Below are positions 27,801 to 36,144 of a stretch of DNA of 64,000 nt, in pieces. The translations under genes were made by a program, and so were the position numbers. The notes under the pieces are model-generated. The model saw nothing but the letters and a program-made list of their open reading frames with translations. It did not search any database and was not told where the DNA came from. Each line of letters starts with the position of its first letter. Position 1 is the first letter of the stretch. Source of the DNA: Streptomyces sp. NBC_01306. Its GTDB lineage: Bacteria; Actinomycetota; Actinomycetes; Streptomycetales; Streptomycetaceae. The DNA lies in assembly GCF_026340465.1 (NCBI RefSeq), contig NZ_JAPEPC010000001.1, positions 7,269,501 through 7,333,500 on the forward strand. The letters are read 5' to 3'.

Positions 27801-30800
27801 CGACCTGATGCGGCATCCCACCATCGCGGCGCTCGCCCCGCTGGCGACCGCAGTCGAGGACGGCGAGCCGACCCCGGCAGCGACGGAACCGCTGCTGCCC
27901 GATGGCGTGCGCGCCGGGCTGCCGGACGAGGTGGAGAACGCCTGGCCGCTGTCCAGCCTCCAGGCGGGCATGCTCTTCCACACCGCCTTCGAGCGCGGTG
28001 AACGGCTGCTCTACCACGACGTCACCACGCTGCGGCTGCGCTCGGCGCTCGATGTGCCGGCCTTCGAGTCGGCCGTCGCCGAACTCTGCCGCCGCCATGC
28101 CATGCTGCGGGTTTCCATCGACCTGGCGCACCCCGCGGGGCCGCTCCAGCTGGTGCACCGGAGCGTCCCGGCCCCGCTGCGCATGGTCGACCTGCGCGAT
28201 GTCCCCGCCGGCCGGCAGCGTTCGCAGGTGGACGCCGACGTCGAGCACGAGCGGGCGACCCCGTTCGTCCTGGAGCAGGCCCCGTTGGTGCGCTTCGTCG
28301 TCCATCTGCTCGGCGAGGACGAGTTCCAGCTGACCCTCGCCGTGCACCACGCGGTGCTCGACGGCTGGAGCGTCACCGTCCTGCTGACCGAGCTGATGGA
28401 CTGCTACCAGCACGCGGCGGATCCGGCCGCGCCCGCACCGCGGCCGGCCCCCGCAGCCACCTACGGCCGCTTCCTCGCCCTGGAACAGGCGGCACTCGAA
28501 GGACCGGACGGCGACTGGTGGGCTCGTCGGACGGAGGATCTGCCGACCGGCCGGCTCGGCGGCAGCGGCCTGGCCGACGGCGTCGGCGAGCAGCGGCTGG
28601 GCACCCAGCTCGCGCCGGAGACCTGCGAGGCAGTGCAGCGCGTCGCCGGGCAGGCAGGCGTGCCGGTCAAGAACGTACTGCTGGCCGTCCACCTCAAGGT
28701 GCTTGCGGTGATGACCGGACGCGACGACGTGGTCACCGGTCTCGTCACCAACGGCCGCCCCGAGGACGAGGAGGACTCCGATGCGATGCTCGGGCTCTTC
28801 CTCAACACCTTGCCGCTGCGGACCGCGCTGCCCGGGGGCAGCTGGCTCGATCTCATCGGGCACGTCTTCGCGGAGGAGCGGGCGATGCTCCCGCACAGGT
28901 GGTACCCGATGAGCCGGATCCGCCAGGCCCGGGCGGCGGACTCGCTGTTCGAGGCCGCCTTCAATTACGTGCACTTCCACCGCTACGGCGAACTGTCCAC
29001 CCGCAGCGGGGTGGAGGTGCTGGACGCCGTGTTCCACGGGGACACCAACCTGCCGCTGATGACGGACTTCATCCAGGACCCGGTCGGCGGCGGGATCGAG
29101 CTGTCCATCGCCTTCGACCCGTCGCTCCACCGCCCGGAGTTCATCGAGGCGATGGTCGACAGGTACCGCTCGGCGCTCGACGCGCTCATCGCGGCGCCGG
29201 AGCTGCCGCACACGGCGGACCCGCTGCTGTCGTACGCCGAACGGCTCCGCCTCACCGCCACCGCGCACGGCGCGAAAACGGCGCCGGCCGCAGGCAGTCC
29301 GGTGGCCGGGCTGGCTGCCGCGCTCGCGGCGTCCGGCGACCGTACGGCAGTCGAGGTGTCCGACGGGTCCATCAGCCACCGGCAACTGCTCGATGCCGCA
29401 CGGGCCTTCGGCGCCGCGGCCCGCCCGGAGCCGGCCGCCCCCGGGACCGGCGGGGAGCCGGCTGTCGCCCTGTTGCTGCCGCGCGGTGTCGCACTGGTCA
29501 CCGCTGCCGTCGGCTGTCTGCTGGCCGGTGTGCCGTTCGTGGTCTGCGACCCGGACCAGCCGGCCGAGCGGCTGCGGGACATGCTGGTGGACGCCGGCGC
29601 CGGGCTGATCGTCGCCGCCGACCCCGGCCGGATCGCGGGAGCCGTGCCGGAGGGCGTGCCCTGCCGGACGCCGGACGAGCTGCGCGGTTCCGGCGCACCG
29701 GGCCCGGATGCCGATCCGCACCCCGAGCACCTGGCCTATCTGGTGTTCACCTCGGGCAGCACCGGCCGCCCGAAGCCGGTCGCGGTCTCGCACCGCGCAC
29801 TGGCCAACCGTGTCGAGTGGGCGCAGCGGACCTACCCGCTGGGGCCCGATGACCGGCTTCTCGCCCTGGCCTCACCCGTGTTCGACTTCGCCGTCTGGGA
29901 AGTGTTCGGACCGCTGCTGGCCGGCGCCTGCCTGGTCGAGGCCCCCGACCTCACGGACACCGGCGTCAGCCTCGCCGAGCTCCTGCGCAGCACCCGGACG
30001 ACGGTCGCACACCTCGTACCCTCTCTGCTGGGCGGGCTGCTGACCGACCCCGCGCTTGCCGACGGCAACGACCTGCGGCTGCTGCTCGTGGGCGGCGAGG
30101 CGTTCCCCGCACCGCTGCTGGCGGAGCTCCGCCAGCAGCTCCGGTGCGAGGTGATCAACCAGTACGGACCGGCGGAGGCGACGATCGACGCCACCTTCCA
30201 CCGGGTCGGCCCGGAGGTATCCGGGCAGCCCGGCCGGCCGGCCACCGTGCCGATCGGACGGCCGATCAGCAACGTCTCGGTCCACCTGCTCGGTGAGAAC
30301 CTCGCCCCCGTCCCGCCCGGCTGTGTCGGCGAGATGTTCATCGGCGGTGAGGCGCCCGCCCGCGGCTACCACGGCCGGCCGGCCCGCACCGCTGAAGCGT
30401 TCCTGCCCGACCCGTACTCCGGGGTCCCGGGCGCCCGGATGTACCGGACCGGGGACCTGGCCCGGCTGCTGCCCGACGGAGCGCTGGAATTCCTCGGCCG
30501 CACCGACGACCAGGTCCAGGTGAACGGCGTACGGGTGGAGCCCGGCGAGATCGAGGCCGCGCTGTACGCGGACGGGCGGCTGGTCGAGGCCGCGGTGGTC
30601 GCACACTCCACACACCGCGGCGGCGTGCAGCTGGTGGCCCATGTGACGCCCCGCGAGGGCGTCGGTCTGACGCCCGACGAGGTACTCGACGGCCTGACCG
30701 GGCTGCCCGACGCGCTGCGCCCGGGGCTCGCGGTGGTCCACGGCGCCCTGCCGCGCACTGCGGGCGGCAAGATCGACCGGGTGGCACTGAGGACGGCCGG

Positions 30801-31890
30801 GCTGCCCGGCCGTCCCGGGAGCGACCGGGTGGCGGCAGCCACGGAGCTCGAAGAACGGCTCGCGGTCCGGTGGTCGGAGGTCTTCGATACGACCGAGCTC
30901 GGGGTGACCGACGACTTCTTCGAGCTCGGCGGCGACTCCATCCTCGCCCTGCAACTGGTGGCCCGGGCCCGGCGCGACGGAATCGCGCTGACGCCCCGGT
31001 CGATCTACACCCACCGCACCATCCGGGCCCTGGCCCGGGAACTGGGCGGTGCGGAGCCCTCCGGGGCCACGGCGGTGCCGGGCCGAGGGGCCGCCGCGCT
31101 GGTGGCGCTGCGCGCGGACGGCGATCTGCCGCCCTTCTTCTGCGTACACGCCAGCAACGGTTCCGCCGCTCCCTACGCGGCCCTCGCCGCCACCCTCACC
31201 CGGCCCGGGCCGTTCTTCGCCCTGGACGCGGAAGGGCTGGCACCCGACGGTCCGGAGCTTGCCTCGGTACCCGCTCTTGCCGCGCACTATCTGGCGCAGA
31301 TACGCGCCGAGCAGCCGAACGGCCCCTACCGGCTGGGTGGTTGGTCGACCGGCGCGGCGGTCGCCCACGAGATGGCCGCCCAGCTCAGGGCGGCGGGTGA
31401 CGAGGTCGCCGCGCTGGTCCTGCTCGACCCGTCGACGCCACCGAGGCTTCCCTCTCCGCCGGACCAGGCCGACCTGCTGTGGCTGTTCCTGAGGGACCTG
31501 GCGGGCCTGACCGGTCGTGCGGCACCACCGCTCGATGCCGAGCAGGTGAGGAAGCTCGACCCGGCCGACCGGCGCCGGGCCGTGCTGTCCGCGATCCGCT
31601 CGGCCGGGCTGGTGGCGGAGGAGACGATGCCCGAGGTGGCCGCCCGGCTGGGAGTCTTCGGCGCGATGGTCTCGGCCGCCGCCGTATGGCAACCAGCCCG
31701 CTATGACGGCCCGTTGGCCCTCATGGTGGCCGGGGACGCCGGGGCGGCAGCGGAACGGCTCTCCGGCTGGCGTCGGTTCACCACCGGGGAGGCCACCGCC
31801 CGGGCGGTGGCGGGCAATCACCACACCATGCTGCGCCCGCCCGCGGTCGCCGGGCTGGCCGAGGTGCTGGACAGCCTGCTGAACGGGTAG
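24865..31890 (+). CDS. NRPS 3: degenerate C (interface-like)-A-T-C-A-T-TE
   Basis: 2341 residues, ATG 24865 sharing one base with the upstream stop. Residues 1-430 are a condensation-fold domain whose HHxxxD position reads DPAAAD (115-120), so it cannot catalyse condensation. A4 has Asp615 and code about D-S-A-L-L-A-E-V-W-K, one residue from the His code I recall (DSALIAEVWK). T Ser959 (DLGGDSI). C5 with HHAVLDG (His1161-1162). A5 with Asp1674 and code about D-F-W-H-L-G-Q-I-D-K, nearest Ser; its core 3 reads GRPKPV and core 8 QVNGVR, both slightly unusual. T Ser2025 (ELGGDSI). TE about 2080-2341 with Ser2161 (GWSTG), Asp2188 and His2319 or 2320 (GNHHTM). The TE releases the chain by hydrolysis or cyclisation. 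Confidence 0.93.
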   Translation: MSDDIAGFRVSPAQHHLHRLRSALTGAAPFVVRLEAELPGTADPERLRQALLSATARHEVLRTQVAAASGVGVPVQVIADEPGIGDADDAGSGLPVRFGIGESADGTRRLTLAADPAAADLATLVGLLSAALGRAAGDDEEEPVQYADVAEWFHQLLDEPETTAAQDRWRRVLAAEAAEPDLPLRPAAPTDYRPETAALVLAPGLSRQIAARAAELGVTEGALTTAAWGVALGGGGNGEPPALGVTVNGRAAPELQGAPGPYDRTVPIAFPDGADTSSLARAVDAAIRQATEDADVFRWDAAATGDNEPYCRFSAGHLDISALVADGTVRGLAVTDRADRHDLRLLVVRHSPDRLELRLDYDAARCEPQSAELLVARTAAALAQFCAEQAIPLGDLALSTERDAELCRRHGTGETLPDSDRTVLHLIREHVLARPEAPAVVSHDGRLDYAGLDAAADSLATALRAAGCAPGDRVALCLDRGVLTPVAVLAILRCGAAYVPLDSRNPAERLAGMVADAGVTVLLADETGQKALAGAGPGIPVVAPAAAWTTPADGNTVPVTPDRPAYVIFTSGSTGRPKGVEITHRNLAHSTRARLSVYRPEPESAALLIPTIAFDSSVAVLFGALAAGGCLVVPGDKESGDPAALAGLAVDHGVTDLLCVPTLYRPLIEELSGREGVRLRRALVAGEECPAALADRHHEVLPSVLLFNEYGPTEATVWCTVQQVTPERSERVPIGRPRPGVRLHVVGPDGAQVPYGARGELWIGGPSVAAGYVGSPELTAERFLDDPFTAEPGSRVYRSGDLVRYRSDGVLEFLGRTDRQVKIRGFRVELEEIESRLAAQPGVTAAAVVDRTDEAGSTRLAAYVVLRAPATADSVRAAAQSALPAYMLPAIDALPELPTLPNGKVDHAALRKLAPIRAAAVYVAPRTPVEQVLAEAWQQVLGCEQVGVEDNFFDLGGDSIRVVQVRLQARRRGVLIQVTDLMRHPTIAALAPLATAVEDGEPTPAATEPLLPDGVRAGLPDEVENAWPLSSLQAGMLFHTAFERGERLLYHDVTTLRLRSALDVPAFESAVAELCRRHAMLRVSIDLAHPAGPLQLVHRSVPAPLRMVDLRDVPAGRQRSQVDADVEHERATPFVLEQAPLVRFVVHLLGEDEFQLTLAVHHAVLDGWSVTVLLTELMDCYQHAADPAAPAPRPAPAATYGRFLALEQAALEGPDGDWWARRTEDLPTGRLGGSGLADGVGEQRLGTQLAPETCEAVQRVAGQAGVPVKNVLLAVHLKVLAVMTGRDDVVTGLVTNGRPEDEEDSDAMLGLFLNTLPLRTALPGGSWLDLIGHVFAEERAMLPHRWYPMSRIRQARAADSLFEAAFNYVHFHRYGELSTRSGVEVLDAVFHGDTNLPLMTDFIQDPVGGGIELSIAFDPSLHRPEFIEAMVDRYRSALDALIAAPELPHTADPLLSYAERLRLTATAHGAKTAPAAGSPVAGLAAALAASGDRTAVEVSDGSISHRQLLDAARAFGAAARPEPAAPGTGGEPAVALLLPRGVALVTAAVGCLLAGVPFVVCDPDQPAERLRDMLVDAGAGLIVAADPGRIAGAVPEGVPCRTPDELRGSGAPGPDADPHPEHLAYLVFTSGSTGRPKPVAVSHRALANRVEWAQRTYPLGPDDRLLALASPVFDFAVWEVFGPLLAGACLVEAPDLTDTGVSLAELLRSTRTTVAHLVPSLLGGLLTDPALADGNDLRLLLVGGEAFPAPLLAELRQQLRCEVINQYGPAEATIDATFHRVGPEVSGQPGRPATVPIGRPISNVSVHLLGENLAPVPPGCVGEMFIGGEAPARGYHGRPARTAEAFLPDPYSGVPGARMYRTGDLARLLPDGALEFLGRTDDQVQVNGVRVEPGEIEAALYADGRLVEAAVVAHSTHRGGVQLVAHVTPREGVGLTPDEVLDGLTGLPDALRPGLAVVHGALPRTAGGKIDRVALRTAGLPGRPGSDRVAAATELEERLAVRWSEVFDTTELGVTDDFFELGGDSILALQLVARARRDGIALTPRSIYTHRTIRALARELGGAEPSGATAVPGRGAAALVALRADGDLPPFFCVHASNGSAAPYAALAATLTRPGPFFALDAEGLAPDGPELASVPALAAHYLAQIRAEQPNGPYRLGGWSTGAAVAHEMAAQLRAAGDEVAALVLLDPSTPPRLPSPPDQADLLWLFLRDLAGLTGRAAPPLDAEQVRKLDPADRRRAVLSAIRSAGLVAEETMPEVAARLGVFGAMVSAAAVWQPARYDGPLALMVAGDAGAAAERLSGWRRFTTGEATARAVAGNHHTMLRPPAVAGLAEVLDSLLNG

Positions 31891-31919
31891 CGACCACTCA
31901 CAGGTGGCACAGTGCGATC

Positions 31920-31954
31920 GGACGGGGTCCCGGTGGTCCACCGGGGCTCCGTCC
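31920..31954 (+). terminator. Terminator of the NRPS operon
   Basis: Nested stem: GGACGG (31920) pairs with CCGTCC (ending 31954), and inside it CCCGGTGG pairs with CCACCGGG. It starts 30 bp after the NRPS 3 stop and marks the likely end of the lipopeptide operon. Confidence 0.65.
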
Positions 31955-31985
31955 GGCTGTTCCACGGACCGACGGATACCGCGGC

Positions 31986-32756
31986 TCACGAGCCGTCGGG
32001 AGCCATTCCGGTGGTCACGTGAGCCGTGTTGGAGCGGGTGCCGTAGTAGAACGCCCTGACCCGGTACGAGGCGTGCTTCTCGTCCGGCAGGGTGCTCAGG
32101 CCGAAGGAGTTGATGTCCGGCGCCAGCACCGCGACCACCCGGTAGGCGCCGCTGCCGCGCGTCCTGAGCTCCAGCAGCCAGCCCTGTTCGTCGCTGGCGT
32201 GATCGGTCCAGGTGAACCTGATGCCGTTCGCCCGCACGGCCGTGGCGCGGAGGCCCGTCGGGGTCCCTGCGCCCGGCACCCGCAGCGAGCCGGTGGCGGG
32301 CGCGCGCCCGGATCGGACGGTCCGCGGTCTCGCCCAGACGTTGTCGTCCTGCTTGTCCTTCGCACTGAGGCCGCCCGGGGGCAGATCGACCTCGACAGCG
32401 GAGGAGGCCGGCCCGTAGTAGGGGCGGAGCCGGTAGTAGAACGGCGTCTGCGGCATCAACCTGGGGTGGTGGTACGAGTGCTGCGCGGCCGGTACGTACT
32501 GCAGCAGCGTGTACGGGCCGCCCGGCGAGGTGGCGAACTCGACGGCGTGACCGGCCGCGCCCCGGTCGCTTCCGTCCGCCCAGGTGAGTGTGGCGTCGAC
32601 CGGCGAAGTGAGCGCGGCGTGCAGGGTCCCGCGGGTCGGCGGGGAAGGCGCGGCGGATGTCGCCGTACTCCGGGCAGGGGCCGAACACCCCACCGGGGCG
32701 GCGCAGATGACGAGCGCGGCCAGACAGCGGAGCAGGGGGCGGACGCGAAGATTCAA
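31986..32756 (-). CDS. Lipoprotein with two fibronectin type III-like domains
   Basis: 256 residues. The N-terminus has an Arg-containing n-region, a hydrophobic core and a lipobox ending APVGC, so the mature protein is probably anchored to the membrane outer face by Cys24. The rest forms two beta-sandwich repeats with FN3-like features (ATLTWADGS..., then IRFTWTDHASDEQGWLLELR...), each followed by a Tyr-rich strand (YYRLRPYYG; YRVRAFYYG). FN3 repeats in actinobacterial exports usually act in protein or glycan binding. No catalytic motif is visible. It reads towards the NRPS operon and ends 31 bp from the terminator, so it is not part of it. Confidence 0.7.
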   Translation of the reverse strand: MNLRVRPLLRCLAALVICAAPVGCSAPARSTATSAAPSPPTRGTLHAALTSPVDATLTWADGSDRGAAGHAVEFATSPGGPYTLLQYVPAAQHSYHHPRLMPQTPFYYRLRPYYGPASSAVEVDLPPGGLSAKDKQDDNVWARPRTVRSGRAPATGSLRVPGAGTPTGLRATAVRANGIRFTWTDHASDEQGWLLELRTRGSGAYRVVAVLAPDINSFGLSTLPDEKHASYRVRAFYYGTRSNTAHVTTGMAPDGS

Positions 32757-32868
32757 GGCGAGCCTCGTGGGGGTCGGCGGCCGGCGGGCACGGCCGCCGC
32801 GGGGTGCGGTCGGCCGGGGCGGGGCTGCCCCGGAACACAGGCACGAGCCGTCCGGGGCGGCCCGGCGC

Positions 32869-33477
32869 TCACTTGCTCCAGAACTTCACATTGCTCCAGG
32901 TGACGGTGATCGGGCCGTTCCCGCTGCTGGTGCGGTACGCGCCGAACTTGTCGTAGTAGCTGCCGGACGGGCTGTCCACCGTGTTGGCCAGCGAGCCGTT
33001 GATGTAGGTGCGATGTGTCTTGCCGACCTGGTTGACGGTGTTGACGCGGACCGTCGCGCCGACGGTGCCCGCGTCGGACACCGTCGTGCCTCCCGCCACG
33101 GTGTACAGCCGGCCGCCGTTCTCCACGGCGAGCATGTAGTACGGCCCCTGGGAACCGCTGGTGTCCCGGAAGGTCTGCTTGAGCGAGATGCGGCTGCCGC
33201 CCATGCTGGAGATACGGAAGTACCCCTCGAACTGGTGCGTCCCGCCGGTGTACGTGTCGTAGCGCCGCTCCGCACGCTGCTCACCGCTGGTGTCGGCGCA
33301 GGTGAGACTGAACGTCATTCCGTCGGCATGGCCGCACCCCTTCTCCTGGACCTTGTAGCCCGGTGACTGAGGGGTCCAGCCGCCTGGCTCGACCTCGGCG
33401 TTCGCTTGGGGGGCGGCCATGAGCAGTCCGCAGACGGCCGCGAGACCGGCGGCCCATCGGTACCTCTTCACCATCAC
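32869..33477 (-). CDS. Secreted jelly-roll protein, polysaccharide-lyase-like
   Basis: 202 residues with a Sec signal peptide (MMVKRYRWAAGLAAVCGLLMAAPQANA, cleavage after ANA). The mature chain has the pattern of a small concanavalin-like beta-sandwich: an Arg-rich strand RAERRYDTYTGG followed by HQFEGYFRI, an SLKQTF strand, a long beta hairpin with RTYINGSLAN, and a terminal FGAYRT...WSNVKFWSK strand. This resembles small glucuronan/alginate lyases (PL7, PL20 type), which use Arg, Gln and Tyr residues in these strands. I am not sure enough to name an activity. Two conserved Cys residues could form a disulfide. It is transcribed alone, upstream of the FN3 lipoprotein gene on the same strand. 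Confidence 0.6.
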   Translation of the reverse strand: MMVKRYRWAAGLAAVCGLLMAAPQANAEVEPGGWTPQSPGYKVQEKGCGHADGMTFSLTCADTSGEQRAERRYDTYTGGTHQFEGYFRISSMGGSRISLKQTFRDTSGSQGPYYMLAVENGGRLYTVAGGTTVSDAGTVGATVRVNTVNQVGKTHRTYINGSLANTVDSPSGSYYDKFGAYRTSSGNGPITVTWSNVKFWSK

Positions 33478-33622
33478 TCACTCCCATTTCTCGCTGAATG
33501 GCAGATCGAGCAGACCTTGAGCCGGTCAAGGCTGCGCACAGCGTAGGAGTGGTGCCCCGGAGCGACAAGACTGAGGCTGCCGCCGTCCGAACCGACGGCG
33601 CCCGAAAGGGCCGTGTACATGT

Positions 33623-33654
33623 GGCGGGCCCCCGCCTTCCGGCAGGGGCCCGCC
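33623..33654 (-). terminator. Terminator after the CsbD-like gene
   Basis: Perfect 10-bp stem GGCGGGCCCC (33623-33632) and GGGGCCCGCC (33645-33654) with a 12-bp loop, 12 bp beyond the stop at 33666. Confidence 0.65.
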
Positions 33655-33665
33655 GTGCGTGAGGC

Positions 33666-33848
33666 TCAGTCCCCAAGCGAGTCCTTCATGCCCTGGGCGC
33701 GGTCCTTCGCGTCACCGAGAGCACCCTTGGCCTTGCCCTTCGTCTGGTCGGTCCTGCCCTCGGCCTCCTGGCGCTTGTTGCCGGTGGCCTTCCCGGCCGC
33801 CTCCTTGGCCTTGCCCTTGATCTTGTCCATGGCGCTGTCGTCGCCCAT
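33666..33848 (-). CDS. CsbD-like small stress protein
   Basis: 60 residues, extremely Lys/Ala/Gly/Asp-rich and without hydrophobic segments: MDKIKGKAKEAAGKATGN, a linker, then TKGKAKGALGDAKDRAQ, the twin K-G-K-x-K repeat of the CsbD family. Members are small, hydrophilic, general-stress proteins of unclear mechanism, in Bacillus under sigma B control. ATG 33848 is chosen because AAGGAG sits 7 bp ahead; the frame is open further upstream but has no such site. It is monocistronic. Confidence 0.82.
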   Translation of the reverse strand: MGDDSAMDKIKGKAKEAAGKATGNKRQEAEGRTDQTKGKAKGALGDAKDRAQGMKDSLGD

Positions 33849-33966
33849 CGCTGCTCCTTGTGCGGTGCGGATAGCTGGCCCGCTCACGGTAGGACTGTTC
33901 CGCGCGTACCGCCCGATATCGCGCCCAATGGCGCAGTGGGGCCACCGGCGGCCGCTGTCCGGTGCC

Positions 33967-35589
33967 TCAGCGCGCCGCCGGGCAGTGCCGTGACCGTGCG
34001 GGCGACTCGCTCAGCAGGAAGTCCGCCACGGCATCGGCCGGGCACCCCTTTGCCATGGCCACACCGTGGCCGGTCGCCTCGACGGTGACCATGGCGGCCC
34101 GGCCGCCGAACGCGCGCAGTGTCCGGCGGGCCTCGCTCAGCGGAGTCGACGGGTCCTGGGTGTTCTGCGCCATGAGGATGTTGTGCGGACCGCGCGCGAC
34201 CGGCTTCGGCGGGTGGTCGGAACCGGCCATGGGCCAGAAGGCGCAGGGCCAGATGTTCGCGGGTGACCCTGCCGTCAGGGGGAACTGCGCGTTGCTGTGG
34301 GTGACCGCCCGCCGGTAGCCCGCGACATCCTTCGGCCAGACGCTGTCGTTGCAGACGATGGCGTCCTGCGCGCTGAAGAAGTTGTCCGGGAACACGCTGT
34401 CGAACTGGAGCTTCGACATCAGACCGGCGGGGATCGAACCGGCGTGGGCCGCACCGAGCAGCTCGGCGAGCCCCGGAAAGTAGCCCTGCTGTTCGAGCAG
34501 CGACTCCTCGGCCTCCAGCAGCAGGTTCCCGGTGAGGCTCTTACCGGTCATCAGCGGGAGCGGTGTCCCGTTGAGCTGCCGCACCGTGGACAGGACCGTT
34601 CGCCGCACGTCCGGTGCCGAACCGCCCAGATGGTAGGCGCTGTCCCGGGCCGCCACCCACCGCGCGAAGCCGCCGAAGGCGTCCTCGACCCCACGTCCCT
34701 TGTTCTGGATGGTCGCCTTCACACCGCCCGGCGGGACGACGCTGTCCAGGAGCACCCGGCCCGAGGTCGCGGGGTACAGCGAGGCGTAGACCTGCCCGAC
34801 GAACGTCCCGTACGAGGTGCCCGTGTAGGACAGCGTCCGCAGCCCCAGGGCGATCCGGATCCGGTTGATGTCACGGGCGATGTTCACCGTGTTGAAGAAC
34901 GGCAGTGCGGAGCCCGCGTGCTGAGTGCAGGCTCTCGCGACGCGCCGGGCCCACGCGACATTGGCGTCGATGCTGCCGTCGGCCGCCGGATAGGAGATGC
35001 CGGTGGCCGTGGTGCGGTCGGAGCGTGCGATGCCGCAGTGCAGCGGGTCGCTGTGGCCGATACCCCGGTAGTCGAGCCCGTACAGGTCGGTGGTCCGGGT
35101 GACTCGTGCGGGCAGCGCCGACACATCCTGCGACGGCAGGTCGAGCCCGCTGCTGCCGGGGCCGCCCTGCCCTGTCATCAGGGAGTTCGGGCGGGGCGCC
35201 CCGGAGCGGATCCGGGACACCTCGATGGTGAGCCGGCGGCCGCCGGGGGCGCGGTAGTCGAGCGGTACGCGGACGGTCGTGCACTGCTGGCGCGGATCAC
35301 GTCTCACCGGGGGGCCGCCGCCCGTACCGGCGTCCGCCGCGGGGCAGCCGCCCCACCTCTGCCCCGCCGTGCCGGACATGCCCGCGGTCGGCGAACCCGC
35401 CGTGCGTCGCTCGGCCCCGCCGCTGCACGCGACCGCCCCGGCCATGAGGGAGGCGACGACAGCCAGGGTGACCGGGGCGGGGTGCGGCCTCTCGCGCGGC
35501 GGTCGCGCGGCGGGCCGGCGGGTGAGCAGCCGGACCAGTACGACGACAGCGGCAGCGGCAGCGACGGTGTGGACACCGGGGCTATTCAC
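33967..35589 (-). CDS. Exported alpha/beta-hydrolase, S33 tripeptidyl-aminopeptidase type
   Basis: 540 residues from GTG 35589. Two N-terminal hydrophobic stretches: TVAAAAAVVVLVRLL, and TLAVVASLMAGAVACSG, the second ending in a lipobox-like AVAC, so it is a membrane-anchored or lipidated protein. The hydrolase core shows the oxyanion segment GQGGPGSSG, nucleophile GTSYGT, the Asp motif QNTQDPSTPL and the His motif EATGHGVAM, with the TAP-like C-terminal domain that carries Asp and His in Streptomyces tripeptidyl aminopeptidases (SlpD/SlpE relatives). Expected to trim N-terminal tripeptides from extracellular peptides. The frame remains open to 35904, but the extra part is Pro/Arg-rich low-complexity and unlikely to be translated. 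Confidence 0.82.
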   Translation of the reverse strand: MNSPGVHTVAAAAAVVVLVRLLTRRPAARPPRERPHPAPVTLAVVASLMAGAVACSGGAERRTAGSPTAGMSGTAGQRWGGCPAADAGTGGGPPVRRDPRQQCTTVRVPLDYRAPGGRRLTIEVSRIRSGAPRPNSLMTGQGGPGSSGLDLPSQDVSALPARVTRTTDLYGLDYRGIGHSDPLHCGIARSDRTTATGISYPAADGSIDANVAWARRVARACTQHAGSALPFFNTVNIARDINRIRIALGLRTLSYTGTSYGTFVGQVYASLYPATSGRVLLDSVVPPGGVKATIQNKGRGVEDAFGGFARWVAARDSAYHLGGSAPDVRRTVLSTVRQLNGTPLPLMTGKSLTGNLLLEAEESLLEQQGYFPGLAELLGAAHAGSIPAGLMSKLQFDSVFPDNFFSAQDAIVCNDSVWPKDVAGYRRAVTHSNAQFPLTAGSPANIWPCAFWPMAGSDHPPKPVARGPHNILMAQNTQDPSTPLSEARRTLRAFGGRAAMVTVEATGHGVAMAKGCPADAVADFLLSESPARSRHCPAAR

Positions 35590-36144
35590 GGAGACGGGGC
35601 CTTTCAGCACGACGGATGGAGCCGTTACCTGCTGAGTGTGTGGCCTGCGACCCGTGAGAACGGTCAACCGGCTGGGTGGAGTGTTGGGCGGAGCCCGGCC
35701 CCCCCCCCGGGGTATCCGGCTCGGACGCCGGACGTACGGGACGGCGTGGCCGACGGCAGCGCCCCGGCTGCGGGCGCAGTCGGGGCGGTGGGGCCGGGGC
35801 GGGGGCACGGAGGACGGCGGTGAGACCGTGCAACCGGGCCTGCCGGCCGGGGCCTGCCGTGGGCCGAGTGGCGGGGTCCCATCAGAGGGGGCGCGACTGC
35901 CCAATGAGGTGGGATGTCAAAGGGTGTTGGGGCCGATGTGATTCAACGGCCCGGTGATCCGGCCGATTTCGCTTCGGCCGGGGACGAACTGCGCGGGGGG
36001 TGAACTGGGCGGGGGACGAACGGCACGAGCCCGCCGGTGATCGCGGTCCGCTGGGGGATCCGCTGTCACCGGGGCTCGTGTCCGCCGTTCGTCCGGGGCT
36101 TTAGCTCACCCGCGTCAGACCGGTCCACGTCGTGGATCTGCGGC
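35590..36144. other. Gene-free stretch with C/G runs and a hairpin
   Basis: Upstream region of the S33 hydrolase gene and downstream region of the transglycosylase gene. It contains an uninterrupted C-run followed by G-run near 35701 and a strong hairpin at 36014-36094. Long frames here are GC-driven and have no domain resemblance. Confidence 0.6.
36014..36094 (-). terminator. Large terminator hairpin of the transglycosylase gene
   Basis: Arms GGACGAACGGC, ACGAGCC and CCGGTGA on the left pair with TCACCGG, GGCTCGT and GCCGTTCGTCC on the right with two small bulges; the loop is about 25 bp. It lies about 50 bp beyond the stop at 36145. Confidence 0.65.

Noticed and set aside
34297..35823. 508-residue plus-strand frame opposite the S33 hydrolase
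   Set aside because: No recognisable fold; the minus strand encodes a complete hydrolase with nucleophile, Asp and His motifs.
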